Made by a program: the position numbers and the translations under genes
Assembly: GCF_016863115.1 (NCBI RefSeq)
Contig: NZ_BOOG01000021.1
Coordinates: forward strand, 60,815-124,814
From: Sphaerimonospora thailandensis
GTDB taxonomy: Bacteria > Actinomycetota > Actinomycetes > Streptosporangiales > Streptosporangiaceae
Reading direction: 5' to 3'
Length of the DNA: 64,000 nt
In this document: piece by piece, positions 40,980 through 47,220 of the stretch
How the letters are laid out: each line of letters starts with the position of its first letter
Numbering within the stretch: the first letter of the stretch is position 1
Notes under the pieces: model-generated
Database searches by the model: none
What the model saw: the letters and a program-made list of their open reading frames with translations, nothing else
Told to the model about the DNA's origin: nothing

Positions 40980-41489
40980 TTAGAGGGCGGCGATGGCGGC
41001 GCGGATGCCGGCGACGACCGCGGCCCAGACTTCTTCGCGGGTGGCGACGCGGGACTCGCCCCAGCCGTAGCGGCAGTGGAGTTTGCCGGTGGCGGTGTCG
41101 AACCACACCTTGTCGATGCTGGAGAGGATCTTGTTCGCCTGGGAGTTAGAGATTTTCTCGCCGTCCCATTCGGCGTAGCTGATGTTGCCGGTGTTGTAGC
41201 GGGAGACTTCCAGGCCGGCGAACTCGGCCCAGTTGTTGATGTAGACGCGGTGCTTGTCGCCCCGGATCCACTCGCTGCCGCCGATCGCGGTCATCGTGTC
41301 CACGCTGTAGACGATCGGCTTGGGGGCGGGCTGGGGCTTGACGCCGAGGGTGATGCGGTAGGCGAGGGACGCGGCGTCGATGGCCCACCGGCCGGCGACC
41401 TTGGCGGCGGCAATCGCGCCGATCCGGCACCAGGTGCGGATGGTGGCGGCGGTGACCCCGGCCTGGATGGCGGCGGCGGCGGTGTCCAT
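40980..41489 (-). CDS. HTH (MerR-like) protein with DUF-type C-terminal domain, 169 aa
   Basis: Residues 1-40 form an HTH (AIQAGVTAATIRTWCRIGAI, AAKVAGRWAIDAASLAY) like excisionase/MerR proteins. The rest is an alpha/beta domain (EWIRGDKHRVYINNWAEFAG, KVWFDTATGKLHCRYGWGES). GGGAGCCGGAG precedes the ATG. It may be a regulator of the block. Not further assignable. Confidence 0.55.
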   Translation of the reverse strand: MDTAAAAIQAGVTAATIRTWCRIGAIAAAKVAGRWAIDAASLAYRITLGVKPQPAPKPIVYSVDTMTAIGGSEWIRGDKHRVYINNWAEFAGLEVSRYNTGNISYAEWDGEKISNSQANKILSSIDKVWFDTATGKLHCRYGWGESRVATREEVWAAVVAGIRAAIAAL

Positions 41490-41526
41490 CTCCGGCTCCC
41501 TTCGCTGTGTTCTCTCTTACACACAT

Positions 41527-41573
41527 AACTATGCCCCATCCCATAGGAAATGTCTAGGGGATGGGGCATAGTT
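41527..41573. repeat. 16-bp perfect inverted repeat between leftward genes
   Basis: AACTATGCCCCATCCC (41527-41542) pairs perfectly with 41558-41573 around a 15-nt loop. A T-run follows on the plus strand. The orientation relative to the leftward genes does not fit a simple terminator, so an operator or bidirectional terminator is possible. Confidence 0.6.
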
Positions 41574-41638
41574 TTTACGTGCTCGGTCATACCCGCTGCG
41601 ACGGGGGCGAGGGGCGCTCTTCGTCGCGCACGGGTCTG

Positions 41639-42340
41639 CTACCGCCCAGCCAGGAACTCCCCCAAGCTCAGCGGCGTGGCAGCCATCTCAGGCTGGGCCA
41701 GGCCCAGCCGGGCGCGGATCGCCCGCCGAGCCTCCCACGCCTGATACCAGCGGCCCGCGATCTCCGGCAGGGCGCCGTTCTCGTTGTCGGCGTACACCGT
41801 GGTGCCGCCGCTGCCGCGGACGGCGAGCGTGGCGCCCCAGATCGGGGTCAGGCGCACCTCCCCCCACTCGTCCACGGAGATGTCCCACGTGCAGCGGAGC
41901 CACCACGCCCGGGGCCGCCAGCAGCCGCCCGTCGACCAGGCGGCCACCTCGACCGACCCGTCGCCGGCGGTGACGTGGCCGCGGACGTTGCCGTCCCGGC
42001 GGGCGAGCAGGGACCGGCAGCCGGCGAGCAACCGGGTGGCGAGCCCGCCGGACCGTTCGGCCAGGACCTCCACGAGGGCCAGTCCGCGGACGTCCCAGCG
42101 GATGTCGTCCAGGCGGACCCACGCGTCGGCCAGGTCGACCGTGCCGCCGGGGGCGACCTGCCCGCCGTCTGCGGTCTCGTGCAGCATGGGCCATGCCGCG
42201 GCCTGCGCGGCGCGCGCGGCCTCCCTTGCGGCGGCCTGCTCGGCATGGCGCGCGTCGGCTGCCGCTGCGACCTCTGGCGGGACGTCCATGCCGAGCAACT
42301 CGTACTCCCACTCGGCCGTCTCTTCGTCGGGCTTGTTCAT
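41639..42340 (-). CDS. Hypothetical protein, 233 aa
   Basis: ATG 42340 after GAGGAGGGGAC. An alanine-rich helical N-terminus (VAAAADARHAEQAAAREAAR) is followed by a beta-rich body (WRPRAWWLRCTWDISVDEWG, VRLTPIWGATLAVRGSGGTT, ENGALPEIAGRWYQAWEARR). No catalytic pattern is evident. It belongs to the leftward block driven by the 43.6/44.2-kb promoters. Confidence 0.55.
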   Translation of the reverse strand: MNKPDEETAEWEYELLGMDVPPEVAAAADARHAEQAAAREAARAAQAAAWPMLHETADGGQVAPGGTVDLADAWVRLDDIRWDVRGLALVEVLAERSGGLATRLLAGCRSLLARRDGNVRGHVTAGDGSVEVAAWSTGGCWRPRAWWLRCTWDISVDEWGEVRLTPIWGATLAVRGSGGTTVYADNENGALPEIAGRWYQAWEARRAIRARLGLAQPEMAATPLSLGEFLAGR

Positions 42341-42364
42341 GTCCCCTCCTCGGGGGTTGGTGGG

Positions 42365-42390
42365 ACGGCCCGGCCGGTCGACCGGGCCGT
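42365..42390. terminator. Intergenic hairpin
   Basis: 9-bp stem ACGGCCCGG / CCGGGCCGT with an 8-nt loop between the genes starting at 43197 and 42340. No T-tract. Confidence 0.4.
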
Positions 42391-42444
42391 GATCCCTCGA
42401 AGGGGCGATGAGGACTGCTCTCACTACAGACAGATGGACGACGG

Positions 42445-43197
42445 TCAGACGGTCACCGAGCGCGAGGCGACCGCGTTGACCGCACCCGGGTCCTCACCGG
42501 CGGGGGTGACCAGCACCCATCGGTCCGGGTGCTCGGGGTCGTAGCCGTTCTCGGCCAGCCAGGTCGTGGTGGCGTCGTCCAGCTGGCTGTAGGAGATCGG
42601 GGACTCGTCTTCGTTGATCTCGGTGCCGTTGGCGTCGCGGCCGGCGTCGCCCTCGATGAGGGTCAGCGTGTAGGCGAGGCCGAGCTGTGCGGTGATCTCG
42701 TCGTTCCGCACGGTGATCACGTACCGGGTGCCGTCGACGGCGACGATCGCGGTGTCGTGGTCGACGTCGGGCACCTCGTAGGAGACGACCTCGACGGCCA
42801 GGCCCGTCTTCTCGGCGGCCTTCGTCCACTGCTCCAGCGCGGCGTCGGCCCAGTCCCAGCCGTCGTCCTCGCTGGACCGGTCGAGCGTGACGGTGATGCT
42901 GGCCGGGTCGGTCTTCCCGAGGTAGGTGTTCGCGGCGCCGCCGAGCTGGTCGCGGCGGACCAGGAGGCGCACGCCGTCGGCCGTCCACTCGGCGACGGGG
43001 GGGATGTCGTCGCTCAGGGTGGTGGGGGTCTGTCCGTCGTTCTCGTTGGGCTCCCAGTCGCCGTCGGTCCATGCCTTCGCGTCGGCGGCGAAGGTGCCGT
43101 TGAGGTAGTCGCCGGAGGGGGTGCCGAGGCTCCACGCCTGGCCGTCCTTGGCGATGACGAGGATGTCGCTGTTGGTCTCGTACAGGGTGACGGTCAT
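42445..43197 (-). CDS. Hypothetical acidic protein, 250 aa
   Basis: ATG 43197 with AAGGAGAAG upstream. Acidic and tryptophan-rich (AWTDGDWEPNENDGQTPTTL, SSEDDGWDWADAALEQWTKA), with a central strand-rich domain (DTAIVAVDGTRYVITVRNDE). No cysteines and no membrane span. It could be a regulator or counter-defence protein by location, but the sequence shows no decisive motif. Confidence 0.55.
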   Translation of the reverse strand: MTVTLYETNSDILVIAKDGQAWSLGTPSGDYLNGTFAADAKAWTDGDWEPNENDGQTPTTLSDDIPPVAEWTADGVRLLVRRDQLGGAANTYLGKTDPASITVTLDRSSEDDGWDWADAALEQWTKAAEKTGLAVEVVSYEVPDVDHDTAIVAVDGTRYVITVRNDEITAQLGLAYTLTLIEGDAGRDANGTEINEDESPISYSQLDDATTTWLAENGYDPEHPDRWVLVTPAGEDPGAVNAVASRSVTV

Positions 43198-43253
43198 GAT
43201 CTTCTCCTTGGAATCTGGTTGGTGGGTTTGAGGCTAGGGGCTGGGCTGGGGGC

Positions 43254-43275
43254 GGGGCCCGGTTTCCCGGGCCCC
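43254..43275. terminator. GC-rich hairpin
   Basis: GGGGCCCGG / CCGGGCCCC stem, loop TTTC, between leftward genes. Lacks a T-tract. Confidence 0.4.
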
Positions 43276-43292
43276 GGGCCAGGGGGCTACTC

Positions 43293-43544
43293 CTAGCCGC
43301 GGACGGCGGCGACCAGGGCGGCGAAGTCGGGCTGGGTGTCGTGGGCGTAGCCGAGGATGGCGCGGGCGCAGGCCTGGCGGACGGTGCCGCGGTGGCGGAG
43401 GCGGTTGACCCGCACGCCGTCCTTGTAGACGTCCAGGACCTGGAAGCCGACGCCGTCGACGGTGCGGGCGGGGATGATGTGGATGTTGCGGGTCTGGGCG
43501 GCGAGGTCGAGGTTGGCGGTGGGCTGGGCGGTGGTGGCGGTCAT
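43293..43544 (-). CDS. Hypothetical protein, 83 aa, promoter-duplicate gene 1
   Basis: ATG 43544 with GAGGGAGAA upstream. Core AQTRNIHIIPARTVDGVGFQ then VLDVYKDGVRVNRLRHRGTV, a small alpha/beta domain. Its leader and first four codons (ATGACCGCCACC) match those of the gene at 44137, so both sit behind copies of one duplicated promoter region. Confidence 0.6.
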   Translation of the reverse strand: MTATTAQPTANLDLAAQTRNIHIIPARTVDGVGFQVLDVYKDGVRVNRLRHRGTVRQACARAILGYAHDTQPDFAALVAAVRG

Positions 43545-43650
43545 TTCGTTCTCCCTCTTCGTTCTTGCTGTTGGTACTACTGTACCGCATTCACGACAGT
43601 CGCGGTACCCGTTTCACGACATTCAAGGGAGTTGTTACCCACCCGTGACA
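43533..43650 (-). repeat. Duplicated promoter-leader segment, copy 1
   Basis: The segment matches 44126-44245 closely through the leader, promoter and upstream elements, including paired TTCACGACA motifs and a distal ACCCGTGA. The divergent bases are scattered, so this is an old or selected duplication rather than an assembly artefact. Confidence 0.65.
43579..43609 (-). promoter_or_regulatory. Promoter P1 (GGTACCGC-N17-TACAGT)
   Basis: On the minus strand GGTACCGC (43609-43602) and TACAGT (43584-43579) are 17 nt apart. The -10-like end lies 35 nt before the ATG at 43544. The same element recurs at 44171-44201 and 44254-44284. Confidence 0.6.
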
Positions 43651-43726
43651 TTCCGGCCGGCGACCTCGCCCGGGAGCCGCAAGCAAGGGGCGGCAGTCGC
43701 GCACAGAGCCAGAAGCGAGCAGGTCG

Positions 43727-43749
43727 GGGCGCCCCGAAAGGGCGCCCCC
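43727..43749. terminator. Hairpin after leftward gene 43757-44137
   Basis: 9-bp stem GGGGCGCCC / GGGCGCCCC with loop CGAAA, 8 nt beyond the stop of the gene. Confidence 0.5.
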
Positions 43750-43756
43750 GGGGGGC

Positions 43757-44137
43757 TCAGATGGTGGCGGCGAGGGCCTCGACCGCGGCCTCCTGGGTGG
43801 GCCAGTAGTGGGGCTCGGCGGGGTTGTCCCAGCCGTTCGGGGTGAGGGTCATCCCCTCCGCCTCGAGGATCCAGCCGCCGTGGTCGCCGGGGTAGATCGT
43901 GACCTTGGTGTCGCCGGCGGTGAGGATCCGGATCTTCTCGGTGGACCAGGGGCGGTCGGTGCGCTTGCGGAGGCTGTGGCGGGCGATCGCGGCCTCGACG
44001 TCGCGGCGCTCGGCCGGGGTCATGCCCTCCAGGAATGCCTTCCGGAAGGAGGGCTTCATCCGGTTGAGCATGTTGGTGGCGATGGCGTCCTGGCGGGCCG
44101 GGGTGAGGAGTTCGGCGAGGTTGATGGTGGCGGTCAT
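43757..44137 (-). CDS. Hypothetical protein, 126 aa, promoter-duplicate gene 2
   Basis: ATG 44137, with GGGAG upstream. A basic helical N-terminal half (IATNMLNRMKPSFRKAFLEG, TPAERRDVEAAIARHSLRKR) and a C-terminal half (VTIYPGDHGGWILEAEGMTL, WPTQEAAVEALAATI). It is first in the leftward block and shares leader and promoter with the 43544 gene. Confidence 0.6.
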   Translation of the reverse strand: MTATINLAELLTPARQDAIATNMLNRMKPSFRKAFLEGMTPAERRDVEAAIARHSLRKRTDRPWSTEKIRILTAGDTKVTIYPGDHGGWILEAEGMTLTPNGWDNPAEPHYWPTQEAAVEALAATI

Positions 44138-44245
44138 TTCGGTGTCTCCCTTGCTTGCGGTGTTGACACTACTGTACCGCTTTCACGACACTAGCGGTAC
44201 CCATTTCACGACATTCACGCGAACTGTGACATACCCGTGATGTTC
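44126..44245 (-). repeat. Duplicated promoter-leader segment, copy 2
   Basis: Second copy of the segment at 43533-43650, spanning the first codons, leader, promoter P2 and the upstream TTCACGACA and ACCCGTGA motifs. Confidence 0.65.
44171..44201 (-). promoter_or_regulatory. Promoter P2 (GGTACCGC-N17-TACAGT)
   Basis: Minus-strand GGTACCGC (44201-44194) and TACAGT (44176-44171), spacer 17 nt, 34 nt before the ATG at 44137. It is back-to-back with the rightward P3. Confidence 0.6.
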
Positions 44246-44253
44246 GCGTTTTC

Positions 44254-44284
44254 GGTACCGCTACCGTCCCGACAGTGGTACAGT
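44254..44284 (+). promoter_or_regulatory. Promoter P3 (GGTACCGC-N17-TACAGT), leaderless
   Basis: GGTACCGC (44254-44261), 17-nt spacer, TACAGT (44279-44284). The ATG of the downstream gene is 6 nt beyond the -10-like box, which predicts a leaderless transcript. Confidence 0.6.
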
Positions 44285-44290
44285 CACCGC

Positions 44291-44572
44291 ATGAAGATCG
44301 ACCCGAACGACCTGGTCGGCTACGTCGAAATCGTCGCCAGAGCCCACGACACCTACGGCGTGACCATCCCCGCCGACACCGCCAGATCCTGGGAGAAACG
44401 CCGCGCAGCCTGGGAAAAGGCCGGCCGCCCCGCACGCTCGGCCGCCCGACCCTCCCACGAGCCGATGCCCGACCCGATCATCAAGTCCGTCAACGGCAGC
44501 CCCACCTGGCTCTGGTCCGAGATCGCCCCCTGGCTGGAGCGCACCGGCAAGACCACGAAGGCCGCCGAGTGA
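44291..44572 (+). CDS. Hypothetical protein, 93 aa, leaderless
   Basis: No Shine-Dalgarno, but a -10-like TACAGT ends 6 nt before the ATG. The protein starts KIDPNDLVGYVEIVARAHDT and continues ADTARSWEKRRAAWEKAGRP and SPTWLWSEIAPWLERTGKTT. The AARPSHEPMPDPIIKSVNGS centre and the final WLWSEIAPWLERTG block look like a small HTH regulator of the kind found at immunity regions. It probably controls P1-P3. Confidence 0.6.
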   Translation: MKIDPNDLVGYVEIVARAHDTYGVTIPADTARSWEKRRAAWEKAGRPARSAARPSHEPMPDPIIKSVNGSPTWLWSEIAPWLERTGKTTKAAE

Positions 44573-44721
44573 CCGGCTTCCACCTCGACGGCATCCCGGT
44601 CGACGACTCCGGCTGGCTCGGCCCCGACGACGCCGCCGCCGACGTCCTGGACGACATCGACGACCTGCTGGAGGAATGGGAGCTCGGCGACGCGATGCAC
44701 TGGCGGCCCGCTCCCGGGTAG
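44569..44721 (+). CDS. Acidic 50-aa protein
   Basis: GTG overlapping the previous TGA (GTGA). Very acidic: LDGIPVDDSGWLGPDDAAAD then VLDDIDDLLEEWELGDAMHW. It ends before a strong terminator. It may be an antitoxin-like or inhibitor partner of the preceding gene; no family recognised. Confidence 0.55.
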   Translation: MTGFHLDGIPVDDSGWLGPDDAAADVLDDIDDLLEEWELGDAMHWRPAPG

Positions 44722-44744
44722 GCCACGCCACCTACCCAGCACGA

Positions 44745-44783
44745 CGCCCCCAACCCTTTCCCGAACGGAAAGGGTTGGGGGCG
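44745..44783. terminator. 17-bp perfect hairpin terminator
   Basis: CGCCCCCAACCCTTTCC pairs perfectly with 44767-44783, 5-nt loop, then a T-rich TTCGTCTTTT. It separates the rightward pair at 44.3-44.7 kb from the leftward transfer operon. Confidence 0.85.
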
Positions 44784-44825
44784 TTCGTCTTTTGCCCGGC
44801 GCTCAGGAGCTGGTGCCAGTGGACA

Positions 44826-45032
44826 TCACAGGGGCCTGCGGTTGATCACACCGGCGCTGCACGACGTGCAGTTCCGCCACCGCCCCGGCAGCAGCCAGGA
44901 CCGGCGAATCCCGGTCCCCTTGCACGAGCGGCAGCTCGACATCGGGTGACGGCCGGCGCTCCATGCCAGCGCGATGATCGCGATGATGACGATGGCGGCG
45001 AAGATGACGCCGCCCTGCGCGGCCTCGCTCAC
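44826..45032 (-). CDS. Membrane zinc-ribbon protein, 68 aa
   Basis: GTG 45032 with GGAAGGAG upstream. One N-terminal span (VIFAAIVIIAIIALAWSA) followed by a DnaJ-like double CxxC: CRSCKGTGIRRSWL and CTSCSAGVI. Small membrane proteins accompany TraB-type translocases in actinobacterial transfer regions (Spd proteins); position next to the FtsK/TraB gene suggests such a role. Confidence 0.6.
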   Translation of the reverse strand: MSEAAQGGVIFAAIVIIAIIALAWSAGRHPMSSCRSCKGTGIRRSWLLPGRWRNCTSCSAGVINRRPL

Positions 45033-45075
45033 AATGGGCTCCTTCCATGAGGAATTCCGAGGGGACAGCAGACCC

Positions 45076-45187
45076 GTCTACAACCCCGTCTACGGGGGCC
45101 TACGCGGCCTACACGCCAGGTCAGGACGGGTCTGCCGTAGGGGGTGGGAGGCCCTACAACGTAGACCCTGGCGGTCTACCCGTAGGG
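45076..45187. repeat. Cluster of about nine [GC][TC]CTAC motifs (candidate clt/oriT-like site)
   Basis: GTCTAC occurs at 45076, 45088 and 45174; its complement GTAGAC at 45161; GGCCTAC at 45097 and 45106; CCCTAC at 45152; CCGTAGGG at 45135 and 45181. Such density in 112 bp is not coding-related, since the region lies between the FtsK-type gene and the zinc-ribbon gene. TraB translocases recognise short repeated motifs at clt. Confidence 0.5.
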
Positions 45188-45192
45188 CCCGG

Positions 45193-47220
45193 TCAGAGGG
45201 CGGCGTAGGCCTTCTCGACCACCTCCTTGGCGTAGCCGTTCCGGTTCCGCGTCCCCCCGGGAGACGCGGGATCCGGGACGCGTAGCTGCTTCGGCGCGAC
45301 CTTCGCCGGCCGCAGCTCGTCCGCGAGTGACGTCGGCGTGAAGTGCAGCCCGGCCTCGGCCAGCCGCTCGAGGAGTTCCTCGGTGGGCAGACGGTCGTCG
45401 TCGCCGAACGCGTCCAGGATGGCCACCATGAGCCGCCGCCTGGGGTGGTCGGCGGGCAGCTGCAGCGTCCCCTCGGCCTCCCGCAGTGCGATCGCCCTCG
45501 TCGCGATCGCACGCTCGTCGGCGTCCTCGAAGTAGAACGTCCGCAGCATCTGCGGCTCGGACCCTTCGGAGAACAGGTGGCCCGCGCCGCGCTGCGCCGA
45601 GTCGATCTGCGCGGCGTTGAACCCCTGCCTGGCCCAGCCTTGGCCGAGGATCGTGTCGGAGGCCTGCGGGGTGGTGCAGCGCAGCGCGAGCCGGATCGAC
45701 AGCAGGTCCCGCAGGATCGTCGGCACCACATCCGCGCTCGGCTTCTGCGTGGCGCAGATCGTGATGATCCCGGCCGCCCGGCCGAGCGACACGATGTGCC
45801 GCAGCAGCTCGACGATCCGGTCACCGACCTTCGTCTTACCGTCGCCGATCTTCTCCGTCGCGGTGGTGTACCGCATGAGTTCGTCGATCCACAGCACGAT
45901 CAGCGGCAGCCGCATGCTCCGGTCGATCTTCTTCTTGTCGGCCTTCCGCAGCAGCAGATAGCGGCGGTCGACCTCGGCCACGAGCTCCTCGAGGAGAACC
46001 ACCAGCGCCATCGGGTCGGCCGAGGCGGCGACGCGGTGGGCAAGCGGCTCCCACACCTTGGAGTCGACGCCTTTGCCGTCGCCGAGCCACAGCTGCACGT
46101 GCGGGTCCAGGGCGACCGCGGCGAGGAACGCCATCGCCGCGACGCTCTTGCCGCCGCCGGGCTCCCCGCCGATCAACACCGACCGCTCGAAGACGCGGAC
46201 GGTGATGATCCGGCCGCGGGCGTCCACGCCGATCGGGACGCCCTGCTCCCACACATTCCACTGCGCGGCGGTCAGCAGCGGCGACTTCACCGGCCGGGCC
46301 TGCCACGGGTCGGTGTCGAACACCGTCACTCGGATCCGCCCGGCATGGCCGCCGATCCGGTCCAGGTACACCTGGGCCAGGTCGACGCCGAACGCGCCGG
46401 CGAGGTTCTCCCGCCGGGCGAGCGCCTCGCTGGCGGTACGGCCGGGCGGCAGCTCGACCACCGCCGTCCACGCCGGGCCGTCCCGGGTGACCGGGCCGAC
46501 CACGCGGACCTCGCCCAGCTTGGCCGCGCCGAACGCCTCACGCACCACCCTGGACCCGGGCATGCGACCGGCGGCCGCGAGCGGCTTGTCCGGGGCTGCG
46601 ATGCCGCGCCGCTTCCGCTCGACGATCGACGCGATGACGAGCGCCAGGAGCAGCGCGCCGAACGGCGCTGGCCGCCACCACTCCCAGGACGCGGCGACCA
46701 GTACGGCGAACACGCCAGTGATGATCCACCTGCGGCGCTGCGTGGCCTCGACCTTGTCGACGGGGAGGTTCTCCCGGGCGGCGTAGTCGGCGGCGGTCAC
46801 CCACGCCCACCAGCGTGCGACGCCACGGCCGAGCCCGGCCATGCCGTACCACGTGTGCCAGCCGAGCGTCTTCGCGGTCGGGGCGCCGTGCTCGCGGGTG
46901 GCGTAGGCGGCCCGGGCGAGCAGTCCGTACACCTGGCCGAACGAGCTGGCCGGGTTGGGGCAGTCGGGGCAGGCACGCTGCACCTCGATGCTGGAATGCT
47001 CGGCGTACCCGAGCTCGTGCTCCAGCCGCGCGGTGTAGCGGTAGTTCAGCCGGCGCTTGCCGACGAGGCGGGGCTGGCGGACGGCGGGCTGTCCGGGTTC
47101 GTCGACGATTTCGGCGTCGACGACGTCGGGCTCCAGCTCGCCGGGCCGCGACGGGATGGCGAGGTCCCCGCCCTGAGTTTCCTCGAGGGCGGGTTCCTCG
47201 TCGACAAGCTGGTCGGTCAC
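45193..47220 (-). CDS. FtsK/SpoIIIE (TraB-type) DNA translocase, 675 aa
   Basis: The GTG start overlaps the upstream stop. A CPDC motif lies near residue 84 and one or two membrane spans at about 165-200. The ATPase has Walker A GGEPGGGKSVA (about 351-361), LWLGDGKGVD and Walker B LIVLWIDEL (about 440-448), plus a further conserved block TICATQKPSADVVPTILRDL. In Streptomyces plasmids and AICEs one such protein moves double-stranded DNA between hyphae. It is short of the C-terminal length of cell-division FtsK. The adjoining DUF2637 and GntR genes support a transfer role over chromosome segregation. Confidence 0.85.
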   Translation of the reverse strand: MTDQLVDEEPALEETQGGDLAIPSRPGELEPDVVDAEIVDEPGQPAVRQPRLVGKRRLNYRYTARLEHELGYAEHSSIEVQRACPDCPNPASSFGQVYGLLARAAYATREHGAPTAKTLGWHTWYGMAGLGRGVARWWAWVTAADYAARENLPVDKVEATQRRRWIITGVFAVLVAASWEWWRPAPFGALLLALVIASIVERKRRGIAAPDKPLAAAGRMPGSRVVREAFGAAKLGEVRVVGPVTRDGPAWTAVVELPPGRTASEALARRENLAGAFGVDLAQVYLDRIGGHAGRIRVTVFDTDPWQARPVKSPLLTAAQWNVWEQGVPIGVDARGRIITVRVFERSVLIGGEPGGGKSVAAMAFLAAVALDPHVQLWLGDGKGVDSKVWEPLAHRVAASADPMALVVLLEELVAEVDRRYLLLRKADKKKIDRSMRLPLIVLWIDELMRYTTATEKIGDGKTKVGDRIVELLRHIVSLGRAAGIITICATQKPSADVVPTILRDLLSIRLALRCTTPQASDTILGQGWARQGFNAAQIDSAQRGAGHLFSEGSEPQMLRTFYFEDADERAIATRAIALREAEGTLQLPADHPRRRLMVAILDAFGDDDRLPTEELLERLAEAGLHFTPTSLADELRPAKVAPKQLRVPDPASPGGTRNRNGYAKEVVEKAYAAL

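Noticed and set aside
38846..41149. 767-codon rightward frame over the HTH-array region
   Set aside because: Its start overlaps a terminator hairpin and its translation is arginine/glycine-rich; the leftward genes have proper starts and coupling.
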